Assembly: GCA_030278955.1 (NCBI GenBank)
Contig: JAOANR010000003.1
Location: 53,292,902 to 53,356,901, forward strand
DNA: 64,000 nucleotides
Direction: 5' to 3'
DNA from: Hygrophila difformis
Lineage: Eukaryota; Streptophyta; Magnoliopsida; Lamiales; Acanthaceae
A program made the position numbers and the translations under genes. This document shows, piece after piece, positions 46,301 to 58,539 of the stretch. Within the stretch, counting starts at the first letter, position 1; the number at the start of each line of letters is the position of its first letter. Below the pieces are notes generated by a model that was not told where the DNA came from, did no database searches, and saw only the letters and a program-made list of their open reading frames with translations.

Positions 46301-49300
46301 ATGGGCCACAAAACCCAACAATATACTTGTAGGGACTGCGACCGCCACCCTAACTCCGACATTAGTATGATATTGTCCGCTTTGGGCCAAGCCCGCACGG
46401 TTTTGTTTTTTGGGCTCCTCCCAAAAGGCCTCATACTAATGGGTTAAGTGGACACACTTATATGCAAGTCAATTTTTGTCTATTTCTCCGATGTGGGATT
46501 GAGTTTGATGCCCAACAATCCTCCCCTCAAACCAAGACCACGGATCTCGTGGCCTCCCCTCGATCCATAATCAACTTGATCCGCCAAATCATCTTGCACC
46601 GCCGTTCCAACCAACGGGACTCGCCGCCTGACCACCACAATATCAGGAAGACTTTCGACACAAGGCACCGAACACGGATCCAAACTCGAGGGCACAAACT
46701 GAGGGTCTCCACACATACGCAGTCCACCGGCTGAGTCTGCTGACTCGATCCCCGAACCTCGGCTCTGATACCAACTTGTAGGGACTGCGACCGCCACCCT
46801 AACTCCGACATTAGTATGATATTGTCCGCTTTGGGCCAAGCCCGCACGGTTTTGTTTTTTGGGCTCCTCCCAAAAGGCCTCATACTAATGGGTTAAGTGG
46901 ACACACTTATATGCAAGTCAATTTTTGACTGCTTCTCCGATGTGGGATTGAGTTTGATGCCCAACAATATCGGTGCAGGTTGCCAGTCTTCCGCTGGGGA
47001 GATTCATGGCGAAGGTGCTGCCGGAGACTAAGTTCCGGTTGCCGGGGTTTGGGTCAAGGGAGTTCTCGCTGAATCCCGGGCCGTTTAACATGAAGGAGCA
47101 CGTTTTGATCTCAATTTTCGCGAATGCTGGCGCCGCATTCGATAACGGAACTGCGTACGCAGTGGGGATTGTCACTATTGTTAAGGCTTTTTATCAAAGA
47201 GAGATCTCTTTCATGGCTGGTTGGCTTCTTGTTATCACAACTCAGGTTCGTTGAATTTCTCTCTCCCCTTTGTTGAATTCCAATGGTTTGATTGTTTTTT
47301 TTTTGGGTTGTGTTTTCTGGTTCATTGTGTATTACTCCTCCTATTTATTTGTGACTAGTTATTGATTTGATTTAATTTGTTGGTGATATATATGTATGGA
47401 TTGCTTTGGTGCAGGTTTTGGGGTATGGATGGGCAGGGATTATGAAGAAGTATGTGGTGGAACCTGCAGAAATGTGGTGGCCAGGCAGTCTTGTTCAGGT
47501 TTCTCTCTTTAGGTAAATTGTGCAACAAACGGATCCCTTTTCATCACATCTTTTATTAACTTGTTTATGATCATAAGTACAAAAAATAAAGCAATATCAT
47601 AGCCAAGTTTGATGACCTTATGCCTTGTTCCTTTGTAGAATAACAGCATTGCTTGCTCACCTTAAACATGGCATTGTAGAAATTCTTTTCTTTTAGCAAG
47701 ATTGATGGGAACATCGCCTTGATGGTTTCTTTTTTATGGGCCCTCTGATTGCCAGTGTCTTTTAAAGAATCTAGGCATGTAATAAGATTGATCAATAGTT
47801 TTGGCAATGCTTGTTTGCAGGGCCCTTCACGAGACAGATGATGACAAGAGTCAATGCTCTAGAGGAAAATTCTTTGTATTTGCTCTAGCGTGTAGCTTCG
47901 TGTGGTATCTCTTTCCTGGCTTCCTTTTCACATCCTTGTCCAGCATTGCTCTGCTCTGCCTGATCTTTCCAAAGTCTGTAACGGCCCAACAAATTGGTTC
48001 GGGCATGTCTGGACTTGGTATTGGTGCAATAACTTTTGATTGGAGTGTTGTGGCGTCGTACCTTCCAAGTCCTCTTGTCACCCCATTCTTCTCTATCGTT
48101 AATATTTTCGTAGGCTACGTTGCTGTTTTATACCTCATTGTTCCAGTTGCCTACTGGGGATGGAATACCTACAATGCAAAAACTTTCCCCCTCTATTCTG
48201 AAGATCTATTCGACAGCAGTGGCCAGACGTATAACATATCAGCTATTGTGAACGATCATTTTGAGCTCGATTTGGACATGTACAATAAGCAGGGGCGCGT
48301 AAACATGCCCATCTTCTTTGCTTTGTCGTATGCCCTTAATTTTGCAGGGGTGGTGGCTACTCTTACTCATGTCATTATGTTCAATGGAAAGTAAGTTAGT
48401 TACTACTTTGTATAGTCCTTGTCCTTTTGAGACGATTCATTTATCATTAGTAGTACTCCTATTTAGTCAGTGTTGTAAGGCTATAGATACTTTCTGTTTC
48501 TGATAAGCTGTGGATCTTGAAATAGGGAAATTTTGGAACGCTACAGAGCGTCGTATGAAGGGAAGCCTGATATTCACTCTAGACTAATGAGGAAGTACAA
48601 AGACATCCCGGCTTGGTGGTTTTACTCGATGCTCTTTGTGGCGTTAGCACTGTCGCTTGTACTGTGTACAGCCATGAAGGATCAAGTCCAACTTCCATGG
48701 TGGGGACTGATCTTCGCAGCAGGGATTGCCTTGCTCTTTACACTCCCGATAAGCATAATAACAGCGACCACGAATCAGGTGGTGCAGATTACAGTGGGGC
48801 ACCTTTTGTTTTTAACTTCATTGCAGGTATCTAGGTTCACTGAAATCTGAAGTTAATGTTCTTGTTTTTCTGTTTCATTTGTATCAGACACCGGGTCTTA
48901 ATGTCATTACCGAGTACATCATGGGGGTTGTATATTCAGGAAGGCCGATAGCCAACGTCTGTTTCAAAACATACGGATACATGAGCATGGGACAGGCCGT
49001 TTCTTTCCTCAAGGATTTCAAGCTCGGCCATTACATGAAAATTCCACCGCGCTCAATGTTCATGGTTCAGGTACACTTCAATTCCTCCCACAGGAACATT
49101 GCTGGTTGTTGAATTTACTTAAAAATCGAACAAAAACTGAAGTTATTTCTCTTGGATATGATGATCGCAGTTAGTGGGCACGTTGATTGCTGGAACGATC
49201 AACATGAGCACAGCGTGGTATCTCCTAACAAACATCGACAACATCTGCCATCCGCACAAGCTCCCCTCCAACAGTCCCTGGACGTGCAGGTCCGATCGCA

Positions 49301-49785
49301 TCTTCTTCGATGCATCGGTGATCTGGGGCCTGGTTGGACCGCTGCGGATGTTTGGACCCCAAGGGAACTACGGCGCCCTCAACTGGTGGTTCCTGGGTGG
49401 CGCGGTTGGCCCTGTCGTCGTGTGGATTCTTCATAAGTCATTCCCAAAGCACGAGTGGATAAGGCTGATAAACCTGCCGGTGCTGCTAGGAGCAACGTCC
49501 TTAATGCCTCCAGCGTCGTCTATAAACTACAGCAGCTGGATCCTGATAGGGACAATATTCAACTACTTTGTGTTCAAGTACAGGAAGAAGTGGTGGCAGA
49601 GGTACAATTATGTGCTATCAGCAGCACTGGATGCAGGGGTGGCATTCATGGGGGTGTTCATCTACTTCTGTTTGGGCCTTCCGAAAGTGAACGTGTCGTG
49701 GTGGGGCACCGGCGACGAGCATTGCCCGTTGGCGCAATGCCCTACGGCAAAGGGCGTCGTTGTTGATGGTTGTCCCTTGTACTGA
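43375..49785 (+). CDS. OPT-family oligopeptide transporter, exon 1 split by transposons
   Basis: Exons read 43375-43598 continuing at 46972-47245, then 47415-47512, 47821-48390, 48526-48778, 48888-49070 and 49171-49785. Without the insertion they give 738 residues, the normal OPT length, with no stop. Landmarks are [93 protein letters not shown] and the C-terminal [20 protein letters not shown]. Many hydrophobic segments fit a proton-coupled peptide or chelate importer of the plasma membrane, closest in memory to the OPT1/5 type. A 3.37-kb insertion (43599-46966) sits inside the codon run [14 protein letters not shown] with ATATC duplicated. Unless spliced out, it ends the protein after about 75 codons. 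Every other exon is intact, so the insertion is young or tolerated. Confidence 0.92.
44288..44540 (-). repeat. diverged TRIM-family fragment
   Basis: Blocks such as CGATGTGG, TCCCCTCAAACCAAG, AATCAACTTGATCCGC, ATCTTGCACCGCCG, AATATCAGGAAGACTTTCGA and ACTGAGGGTCTCC are shared with 46490-46725, the interior of the intact TRIM, but with clear divergence. Confidence 0.8.
45250..45955. other. GC-rich captured-looking block in the OPT insertion
   Basis: 45250-45830 has high GC and long overlapping frames on both strands with low-complexity Ala/Arg/Ser/Cys translations. 45830-45955 is a tandem array with the core GGTTTCCTCACAAAGAGGAC in about three copies. The block may be host DNA picked up by the retroelement; no domain is recognised. 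Confidence 0.45.
46328..46966 (-). mobile_element. complete TRIM (miniature LTR retrotransposon), 639 bp
   Basis: Two 190-bp direct repeats, 46328-46517 and 46777-46966, start TGTTGGGCATCAAAC on the minus strand, end CCCTACA and differ at only a few bases. On the minus strand the 5' LTR (46966-46777) is followed three bases later by TGGTATCAGAGCC (46773-46761), the initiator-tRNA-Met primer-binding site. The 259-bp interior ends in a purine tract TTTGAGGGGAGGAT before the 3' LTR. There is no coding capacity. The right flank is ATATC; the left flank is ATAT followed by ACT, which is shared with the LTR-PBS junction. Confidence 0.9.
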
Positions 49786-50522
49786 TCGATTACATTGGTG
49801 GTGTTGGTCCGTTCCATTGGGGGCTGCTGTAGATCGACAGTATATAGGTTGTGATCTTATCCTGTGGTGGTTTTAGGAGGAAGGTAAAGTAAGCTTGTGT
49901 TTCTCTGCATTTGCCATTGTTTGCAATTGACTCTCATTTGTTTTATGTGTTGAAGGACATGAATATATTGTACAAATGTTGGATTTATTAATTAGTTGCC
50001 TTTCGCATCAAGTCGGTTAGGGGTGCATACATAACAACAACTCTCGCATAAGATATTGTTCTGATGGCCTGGCCTGGTCAGTATCCGGGCATTCCTCTTT
50101 CCTCACATCACATATTTTTTCATCACGCGGAACATACACATAGAAAAATTTATTAGTACTGCTATTATTAGTTTTGAATAAGTCTCCCACTTAAGAAATT
50201 TCTCTCATCGCACTTTTTAAGGCAAAACGATAATTAGTCAAAAAAGTGGGTGAATATTATTTATATGCATTATTCATATGCATAATAGGTTTTTATATAG
50301 TGGCCTAAAATCAAATATATACCTTTGTAGTGGCCTATTTTGATATTAAACTCTTTAAAGAAATATATTCAATTATATTTGTTGTAATTGCATTTATCAA
50401 ATGAATTAAATATATTAATAAGTACGTCATTCGTTAATACGCACTTAAATAAATACATTTTAAAAAATATATTCAATTATATTTTATATTTTTTTCAATG
50501 GAATTATCACATTACCAACTGT
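49786..50522. other. OPT 3' UTR and AT-rich flank
   Basis: The OPT 3' UTR probably ends near 49980 after an AATATATTG-type polyadenylation context. The rest is AT-rich without gene features. Confidence 0.5.
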
Positions 50523-51105
50523 CAGGGCCGGTTCTGAGGGCGGGCGACCGAGTGCGCTTGCCTAGGGCCCAGAGTTGAGTTGGGGCCCAAATTTATTTTT
50601 AATTTTTATTATAATTGTTAATTAATTAATGTATATTCCATTAATTTTCCTAGTCAATTTTTTCATTTCCCAAATTTATAATTTTTTTAAGCTGTCAGTG
50701 CCATATATTATCACTCAGGTCAACTGTGGTTGGTAAATTAATTTATAGATAATTTATATGGAGATTTTTTTTCCAATCTTTTTTGTTGTTTTTGTCGCAA
50801 TTTGAAATCAATTTAATCAGTGGGTTTTCTAGCTTCGGCTAATCAAAAAATAATTTAATTAGTTGGGAGAAAAAAACAGCTAGCTAGTACTTTTGAAAAC
50901 ATATTTCCGAAAAACTTCACAATATTTGGTTTAGTTAATAATTATGAAACTAATACTCATGTTGTCCATGCTCCTCGTCGGAGCCTATTATTTTACGACT
51001 TTTTTTTTCCTAACCTGAATAGATTGTTAAGTAAACTAATAGGGCCTTATGATTTGTATTATTACCTAGGGCCCCTCAATCGTCAGGACCGGCCCTGCCA
51101 ACGGT
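50515..51105. mobile_element. hAT-type MITE, 575 bp
   Basis: Element 50523-51097 begins CAGGGCCGGTTCTGAGG and ends, in reverse, CAGGGCCGGTCCTGACG. It is flanked by 8-bp repeats CCAACTGT (50515-50522) and CCAACGGT (51098-51105), one mismatch. CAGGG termini and 8-bp duplications are characteristic of hAT elements. No transposase is present. Confidence 0.92.
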
Positions 51106-51457
51106 AGTTGGCTTGAGGCCTTGAGCGGATTGGGCTCTACATATTAATAAGTACGTCATTCTTTAATAAGCACTCAAATAAATACATTTAGAAAAAATAT
51201 AAACTTATGCAAAAAGGCTCTGCATAAAATGAGCAGACAAAGCGACCCCATTTCATGCTTGGTATTAGTGTTGAATCATTGACGGAGTAAAATCCTTCAT
51301 TGATCCATTGCAGTTTCGCTAGAAAAATGGCAACTCTATCATACATACTAATTTAAATTTCCAAGTTTGTGTAAATAAATAAGGTTCGGTTCCGTATACT
51401 GTAAAATTACAAGAAATAAATCATCAGGAGGCCATTCAAAAGTATCGTGCTATCTGT

Positions 51458-54400
51458 CTAGAGTCGACATCTCTGGGCGTAATGGTCACATCCTTCGTAG
51501 ACTTCCAAACCAGCTTGGTTAAGTTCTTCTTCTTTGAAGCAAGCGCAGCGCTTGCTCATTTTCCCGGTTATAGCTATTTCTGTAGGTCTTTGAACTAACC
51601 GTGGATACCCTTCATCACACCATACCTGAAACATTCACGGTTCAAGCTAAACTCCAGCTTCACTCCATCGCAATGAAGCAGAAAATAGAAATATATATGC
51701 TCAAAATCAAGGACACTATAATTTGACTGAATATTGGTATTTTGCACGCATGGTCAATGACAAAAAGTAAAACTAAGAATTACTATACGTGAAAACTTAG
51801 AATATGACTTCTCAGTTCTACATCCTAAAGCTGTTGTTGAGGTGTCAGAAATATTTCGTAAGCAGAGAAAGTCGTACCTCTGAGCCCTCATTTTGACCCC
51901 ATTTTGAATTACAACTGGGAACTTTGGCTTCTTCGATTTTCTGCTTCTCAAGTAGTTGAGCACCTCTAGCTGCTTTTGATTCAGCCCCTTTCAAGTATTT
52001 CTTGGGGTTTCCCTCATTGTCATAATACCGGCCTACAAATTTACCCACATATCTGCAATATAAAAACTCCAGGAATATATCACAGAGGATTAACTTTTGT
52101 TATGCACAATTGGATAATCTGTTCCCAAAGAATGTGTTAAAAGCTGTGTATTTCTTCACCAGCTGGAGTTCAGTTGATAAATAGAACAGTAGGGCTTGCA
52201 GAAAAAGTTGTTTAGGTTCAAAAAACAGGGTACTAAGGCCCGATAGATAAAATCAAACGACTTCTGAATTTAAAGTTTTCTTTCTGAATATTCAAACCAG
52301 TAAATTTAAGTGATTACATGTGAAAGCTTAATGATTAATTATTGCAAAAGTGATAATTATTCAGCTTAAGTCATTAGTGATATTGAAGTACAGAAACGTG
52401 TTACTTACATATATGACTTGAAGTAGAAGCCTCTCCAGTCAACAATGCTTTTCACCTAACGACGATAATTGCATTAAAATAAAAGCTTGGAAAAAGAAAA
52501 GAATGTTATAAATTGCACAGGAATGAGATCAAAGGTATAGATGTACATCAATTATAGTACCGGGCAAATTCAAGCGTTTATTTGTGAGCAAGTATCAAAT
52601 AAAACATTACATATGCAAAAACATGCTTAGCTGTTTGATGAGATCACAGGTCAATGATCAGGAATTTTTAGTTTGAACTTTGAAGTACCCGTATTGATTA
52701 ATTCAGTCTAAAATCATGAAGCTGGTCATATGTAGGATGCCAACATGGGGATGGTAGCACCAGAAACTGAACAAACAAGCAAAAAACCCTACAAAATTAA
52801 AGAGAATTACCTCAGTGCTAGTAAGACCGTGCAGGTCGTCTGTAAGTCCATCCCCTGCAAATGAACACCGAAAGAGTTTACAGTCCAAGAAAAGAATACA
52901 CGGTACATTTCTTAAACCATGACCTAAGACTGAAGCAAGTGTAGAGATTGGAGATTGACACTGGGTTTCTGTTATAAAAGGAGATTACACAAATAGTTGG
53001 AAGCTTGGAACTTGCAAAAAAGGTAACAAGACAAGATAACTGTGACTTAAGAACTTAATGCTTCTTATATGAGGCAAACTACAAAATTATTTTAGCACCG
53101 CAAGGAAAGTTGCATTTGCATATCATTATTATTGCAATAGAATTTAGCCTGCTCATCACGTTTCTCATTTTTTTTTCCCTTCTATCAACCATATCCACCG
53201 AAAGTGCATATAGCTTAAGGCCAATGACAAACTTTATCTCAATTAATCTTGTCTGACAATGAATACACATTTTCTCACAGTGAAGTTTCATTGGGAACAG
53301 GGATTGCTGGAACTGATTTTCTACCAACGGGTGTGCCTCCAACATAAATCAGGGAAGAAGAGAACCAAAACAGGAGATTTGAAAGGATCAACAGAAGTTA
53401 CATACCGGTAAAATTTCCAGAGACAAACGCACGAGAGGCATCCCTGAGAAAATAATCAACCAGAGGTCAATACATGCCAAAGAAGTTTGCTATTTCATCT
53501 TAAATTGCACTTGATGTAACGGATTAGATTTTGGCCACATAACAAAAATTAAGTTTTCCTTAGAACAGAAAAACAGGCATTATATAATGCTAGAAGTACT
53601 TATTCAGTTATTTGACAGATGAATGAAGAGAAAATAATGTGTGGGTCACGGGCAAGTACAGACATAGCGAAAAACAGGCATTATATAATGCTAGAAGTAC
53701 TTATTCAGTTATTTGACAGATGAACGTAGAGGCTTCAGCAAAACAAAAGTAGGGCAAATAAGCAATTTTGAATTCAGGTGAAATAAAAAGAAGGCATACA
53801 AGCAATTTTCAATTCAGATGAACAGTTAATCTTAAGACCAAATGGTGATAAAGTAAATTAGATGTACTACAACAAATAATACATACTGAATACTTCAAAA
53901 ACTCCTAAAAAAATCTTTTCCTTAATGACATAGAACAGCTCAAAGTTATGTTGCAATTGACATGGGGTGGATTCAACTAATCAAAACAAAATGCAAGGAC
54001 AGATGACACAATGCAGATGCACATAATCCCTTTCCAAATTTGTGCTTTTAGAAGAGAAAACAACTTCACAAAAATGAGAAGTATCAACATCAAGAACTAT
54101 CCACACTTGGCCCATGAATATTATACCAGTTTCTATCAGTTAAATGACCCACAATACGTTTTCAGCAAATTACAAGCATTTTCCATGCATAATATTCTTG
54201 CTCATTAAAAGGAACGAGTTTCCAGCTATGAACAATGGGATACTATGAAATTAAGAATCTAAAAATATTGGGAACAGACCTTCCAGAAAAGTGATTGTAG
54301 CCTCCACCAGGACCATAATGACTTTTTCCTTTACTCACATCAAATACAGACCTGAGACAAATAGGCAATACTCAGTACAAAACATATAGACACTAGCACC

Positions 54401-54759
54401 AAAAAAAAAAAAAAACTAGCAAATGTTGCAAATGCAAGCCCTAAATTCAATGGCAATCCATCCGCCAAAAAATCGAAAGTAGGAAAAAATCGGTACCCCA
54501 GAATCCCGAGGAGAATCGGCAACCGAGGATCCGTTCCATTGTAAAGAGCTAGTTCCTCCGCAGTGAATAGTCTCTGGATAAACAAGAAGAAGATTGATTG
54601 AATAACAGAAGATTTGATGGCAATATATATAGAGAAGAAAAATTGAAATAGTACAGGCGCGGGAGGATCCGTAGGAGATTTGGAAGCGAAAAATTTGAAG
54701 ATGATGAAGGAGAGGAGGGCTAGAGAAATTGGGATCCCTAGAAAAGGGGACCAACGCAT
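51458..54759 (-). CDS. membrane-associated cytochrome b5-like protein (MAPR4/neudesin-like)
   Basis: This is a complete eight-exon gene on the minus strand: 54655-54759, 54497-54573, 54280-54351, 53406-53443, 52811-52854, 52409-52455, 51878-52052 and 51458-51625. All borders are GT-AG and phases join to 241 residues, the usual length. An N-terminal hydrophobic anchor (GIPISLALLSFIIFKFF) is followed by a cytochrome b5-like heme/steroid-binding domain: FTAEELALYNGTD, ILLGILGSVFDVSKGKSHYG, GGYNHFSGRDASRAFVSGNF and DWRGFY. A basic stretch and a cysteine-bearing tail (VWCDEG, KRCACF) come last. This order matches Arabidopsis MAPR4. The family binds heme; its exact role in plants is poorly known. 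I chose the first ATG because it directly precedes the anchor. Confidence 0.93.
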
Positions 54760-55249
54760 CTTTGCTCTTTATTCTGGCAACAATTGGAAAAACAAATTGT
54801 GGATGGTGGCGCCGCCGCGGAGGGCGGAGCTTTGCAAGCAGATTTCCCGTTCGATAGTCAATCAGGTCGTTAGCTATTTTGACATGTACTACGTATTTTC
54901 AAGTACAGAATACTAGAGCTGCACCTGCAACAAAACTTTCAAGTGAAACAATGTCTGTTTTTTTCTAAAGTTGACTTTATATAATGTACTAGTAGTTTTA
55001 AAATAGAAAAGAAGATTTTATAAATCTTGAAGATATTTTTATGAAGATTTTAAATAGATCAAACACTTATTTTATTGAGCACATCTCAAAATATATATAC
55101 TCCTATATCCGAACTATACTAAATCTTTATTTAGCTACCTAAACATAAATTTTTAAAAACTAAAGTTTAATTTTTAAAAGTTGAAAAAAACTATACCTTC
55201 ACCCCTTGAAATTTTTTAAAATATCATTTTTCACGCTCTTAGTTTGTTT

Positions 55250-55405
55250 TTTTTTTTTTAAACAGTGACACTTGTTTGTACGTGTGGAGTTCCAACCACA
55301 CAAATTACAAAAGGGGATAAATGGGAGGGATAGGGGTCGGATGAGAATTTAACCCCCAACCATAAGGAGACGAGGACTTGACCACTTCGGTAAGTTTCTA
55401 ACCTC
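55250..55405 (-). mobile_element. tRNA-derived SINE (family S)
   Basis: The minus strand has the tRNA-like ACCGAAGTGGTCAAGTCC, a degenerate B box (GGGGGTTAAATTCTCATCC), CTATCCCTCCC and an A tail (T run at 55250-55260 on plus). Flanks CTTAGTTTGTT and CTCAGTTTTGTT may be imperfect target duplications. Confidence 0.75.
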
Positions 55406-56439
55406 AGTTTTGTTCTATCTTATTTCCACATAATTCTTATTCCGATCAAATTTATAATTTTTCTTAATGGAGTTTAACAAATAACTTGATGTATTCCGGG
55501 TGTTTTTAACAAATAATTAATTGGCACAACATACTTGTGCCAATAAAATAATTATTTAAATATTTGTCTTTTTATTACAAGATATATTAGAATCAAAATA
55601 TATTTATATTAAATAGAGTTACATCTCAAATTATATTTAATGGTTATGAAGTTATTATATTATAGTAACTTTATATATTTTTTTTGGTTTAAGCTGCCAG
55701 AACCGCATTCCACTCAGATCAACTGCCTCTCCTATTTAAAAATGTCTCGTGAAATGCAGGAGTTGAGTACTTATATAATAACAGAGGAGGTATTAAACAA
55801 ATGCAATGGACTGCACATCCAAAATTTTTAAGACATTTCAATGAGACAGAAGGAGTACGTGGATTCGAACCCAAGTTAGAGCTCGGAAGAGTAGCAAAAT
55901 TCGAATTCAAATGTAAACTCAAAAAATATCCATATACTCAAACTCGAAAAACTACTCAAAAATATCCATATAAGATTGAATATTATGAAGCTCCTTGAAA
56001 AACTTTTGGGGAATAAAATCAGTAATGTCTAGGGGTGGAAATAGATTAGGTTAGGCTTCGTCTTGAATGGTCTATACCTACTTTAGTTTTGTATAGCCTT
56101 GAACTGGTCGCCCGACTGCCTTTAATAAACCTATCTTATAAGCCCGAGCCAAGTCTATTTAATTAAATAGGCCATGCTTCAAGCCTTTTAGAAGTCAAAT
56201 TCAGTCTACTTAAAATTCAAATTAAAAGTTTTTAGGTGTCGGGATATAGCTTATTTATATACTTTTAAAAAAGACTTATAAATATTTTCAAAACCTATTT
56301 AAAAATCAACTTAATAATAACTTATGCATAAACTAATAATACTCCTATATCTTCATATACAACAAATATACTGATAATAAAAATAGGTCTTAGGCCCTGT
56401 TCTCTTCGCCTAAAATAAGGTGTTCTAATCTGAATTTTA

Positions 56440-56590
56440 TAAGATCAGGTCTGGTTTGGCCTGGTCTGATCTAAATGTTTCTAGTCTGATCTGATTGGAT
56501 ATGGTCTGGTCTGGTCTGGTCTGATCTGATCTGATCTGATTTGATTACAACTATATATGTGGTGTGGTCTGGTTTGATCTGGTCTGATTT
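56440..56590. repeat. TCTGG/TCTGA pentanucleotide array
   Basis: About twenty degenerate five-base units (GGTCT, GATCT) are strung together in and out of register, from 56440 to 56590. Confidence 0.85.
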
Positions 56591-57419
56591 TAATAAGAAT
56601 AAGTAATAAGTCCTGGAAATAAGTTCAGGAGAATTGGCTCTAAGGCTTGAGAGGCTTTTTATAAAGGCTGGCATGAACATATTTAGCTAAATATGCTTCA
56701 AAATAGGTTGAGCCTAGCCTATTAAGGGTATGATTTGTATGTAGAGCCGTAGCTGCGGGCTGTAGTTGTGACATGCAGTTGTAGGGAGCTGTAGCTATCA
56801 ATTTTTACACATAAATATTCGGTAGAAGTAGTTGTAGCTGTCATAAATTATAATTAAAGAGAAAAGTTAATTAAATTGGAAAGTAACTTTCGAAAACTCA
56901 CAAAAGCTACTCATGATACCTTCTAATTGTGAGCTTATCAAAGCTCCAATTCACAGCTAAAACCTTTAAAAGCTGGTGTGCAAAATGAGACTGTTGTTTT
57001 TATATAAAATCTAAAATTGCTAAAAGCTTCCAAAATCTGTGTGCATAATATACCCTTAGAAAAATAAGCATGGTCTCGCCTGTCATGTAGCCTGACCTAT
57101 TTCCACCACTAATAACGTCTCAGTCACATTCAGATATTGTTCATTTTAAGCTAATCCGGCGTGACTTTAAAACACATCTATGTATCCACAATTTTATAAG
57201 CCATGTTTTATTCTCTTTCCAAGCAACATGGAATGATACAAAATTAGAATTAGCACTAAATGTAAATCACACTGAAAACTGCTCAATACTCGATTTAAAC
57301 TTAATTTTCCTTTAGTTTTTTCATTATCGAAGCCATTGGCCGATGGTAGGAACCCTTACCATTTACTTACTAATAGTGGATTTACCCTAGTGATTAAAAT
57401 TTTATTCTAAAACTACCTT

Positions 57420-57615
57420 ATAGCCAAGGGACTTATCCTAATAGTTATAATCCATTGACCCCCAACTATTCCATTCTCCACCTGCACTTTTCCTCCCTTT
57501 ATTCCTCTGTAATTCATATGGCATGGGAATCCGTCATTTTCCTCCCTTTATTCTTTTATAATTTGTGTATCATGAGCTTCCACCACTATTTCCTAACCTG
57601 TATAGACTGTTCAAA
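57420..57615 (+). mobile_element. diverged SINE (family S) with internal duplication
   Basis: The middle block TTTTCCTCCCTTTATTC is present twice, each followed by a TAATTYRTRTGGC-like segment, then CCTAACCTGTATAGACTG and an A-rich end. The tRNA-like start is badly decayed. Confidence 0.6.
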
Positions 57616-57705
57616 AAAATCTATGAATGTAATAAGATTTCACTTGACTATATTTTTCCCTTATATAACTGTGCTAAATAAATTGATTGAAGTTATTTAA
57701 TAAAT

Positions 57706-57795
57706 ACTTCCTCCGAAATTTAATGATATTAACATTAGCGTAAAACTTTGATTCTACTTTTTTTTTTAACACAGTTAGATAAAAATAAAATATAG
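57706..57795. mobile_element. Stowaway MITE fragment
   Basis: TACTTCCTCCGAAATT and ATATTAACATTAGCG match the left part of the MITE at 62412. The right terminus is missing. Confidence 0.65.
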
Positions 57796-58539
57796 TCAAA
57801 TGACTCAATTAAAGTACTTTTTTGGTAGACACAATTAAAGTACTGGGAAATTGTTTGGGTGTTGGTGGCGTGTAGGTACTGACACATTTAAAGGTGATGG
57901 GTACGTGTATATAAAATGACGTCTGAATATATAAGAGTTATGGATGGAGGTTATGAACAAAAAACTAATTAAAAAAATAAACTACCGTCTATACATCACT
58001 TTATAAGGTTTATACATCACTTTATAAAGAGCTACACATCATTTTTAGCGCTGCCTACACTTGCTGGCAATTGTTATGCCATTACAGAAAACGGATTGAA
58101 AGTACTGTTTTTTTTTTTTAAAAAAAAAGAGAGCACAATTAAAGTACTTTGAGATCAGTAACAACTGATATATAAAATAAAAATTGATAGTACTTCTGTA
58201 AATTTGGAAAAGGAAAATTCAGTTGAAATCTCCTTTCTTTTAGGGTGTCAATTTTGGACACGAACCGAAAAAACGAATCCAAATGATACAAAAAAATTTA
58301 AGGTTTGTATTTAGTCATTTTGAATTTTTATCAAATCAGGTCGACCCAAAATTGTACTTAAACCACTTGCCCAACCGAATTGGACATGAAATGATCCGAA
58401 AGCAGAAATTGTGTTAATTTTGGCCAACCCAAAAAAATGAACCCGTACCAAAGTGAAAAATTTGAGATTTGGTTTTAAATTAATCATTTTGGATTTTTAT
58501 TATACAACCTTGTCAACTCCAAAATAGAAAAAAGATAAA

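Larger units (their letters stand above)
43594..46325 (-). mobile_element. non-autonomous copia-type LTR element inside OPT exon 1
   Basis: Read on the minus strand, a 216-bp block beginning TGTTGGGTTTTGTGGCCC, with a CCTATAAAAG TATA-like box, occurs twice: 46320-46105 and 43972-43757. The left copy continues to CCTAACA at 43599, giving a TG...CA end, and is preceded by a purine tract AAGGTGGAGAT, the classic copia polypurine tract. ATATC lies at 43594-43598 and ATATA after 46320. The two LTR copies differ beyond the 216 bp, and no PBS, gag or pol was found, so the right side is rearranged or carries captured DNA. A diverged piece of the TRIM family lies inside at about 44288-44540. Confidence 0.65.
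54917..58240. other. intergenic, AT-rich, repeats only
   Basis: No gene was seen between MAPR4 and the inverted repeat. The interval holds two SINEs, a pentanucleotide array, a MITE fragment and two copies of TATACATCACTTTATAA near 57990-58030. All other frames here are short and unconvincing. Confidence 0.55.
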
